Below are positions 29,782 to 29,803 of a DNA stretch of 29,803 nt, piece by piece. Under the pieces are notes generated by a model. The model was not told the DNA's origin. It was given only the letters and a program-made list of their open reading frames with translations, and searched no databases. How positions within the stretch are numbered: position 1 is the stretch's first letter; each line of letters opens with the position of its first letter. The translations under genes and the position numbers were made by a program. Source of the stretch: a virus; the IMG/VR virus record IMGVR_UViG_3300033153_002238, positions 1-29,803 of that record; one strand, written 5' to 3'.

Positions 29782-29803
29782 TTCTTTCTCCAATGTTTAT
29801 GGT

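Noticed and set aside
1-29803. Prophage integration genes or attachment sites
   Set aside because: I found no integrase, CI-type repressor or host flank, so a lysogenic life style is not supported.

Overview
The window is most of one tailed-phage genome (a siphovirus with HK97-type head genes). No host gene, rRNA or standard tRNA is visible. The evidence is an unbroken run of phage modules: packaging, head, connector, tail, lysis, recombination and replication. Host taxonomy cannot be read from the sequence. The promoters look like bacterial housekeeping (sigma-70 type) promoters, and several proteins carry Sec-type signal peptides.

Layout. Positions 4623-1 (minus strand) hold small terminase, large terminase, portal, a MuF-like head protein and the front of the prohead protease, which runs off the left edge. 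Positions 4841-14824 (plus strand) hold about 33 small, tightly overlapping early genes. They include a Cro-like HTH protein, an ERF single-strand annealing protein, a Gp157-like protein, an excisionase-like HTH protein, a replication initiator with an internal iteron cluster, a helicase-loader-like protein, an HNH-type protein, a SEC-C protein and many small zinc-binding or membrane proteins. A perfect 11-bp inverted repeat at 14834-14868 separates the converging early and late operons. Positions 29781-14901 (minus strand) hold connector genes, tail terminator, tail tube, tail chaperone with a likely -1 frameshift, tape measure, distal tail and receptor-binding genes, tail hub genes and a lysis cassette. 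If the two window ends are joined, the late genes form one minus-strand series from terminase to lysis, lacking only the end of the protease and the major capsid gene. The window therefore looks like a circularly permuted, nearly complete genome of a little over 30 kb.

Control. The early and late operons diverge from about 4624-4840, which holds a consensus-like promoter on each strand. Two further early promoters (6594 and 11239) share a nearly identical 28-base core. Many early genes use the same AACCAAGGAG leader as ribosome binding site, and most others start at a stop/start overlap, so translation is probably coupled.

Most notable points: an apparent -1 frame change between portal and MuF-like protein, which otherwise read as one fused protein; exactly spaced 12-bp iterons inside the initiator gene, a likely origin; a block of four tail-region genes with N-terminal signal peptides or membrane anchors, including an SGNH esterase with an intact triad; and structured RNA elements at 6507-6583, 8516-8580 and 11276-11400. 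No integrase is present, so lysogeny cannot be supported from this window.
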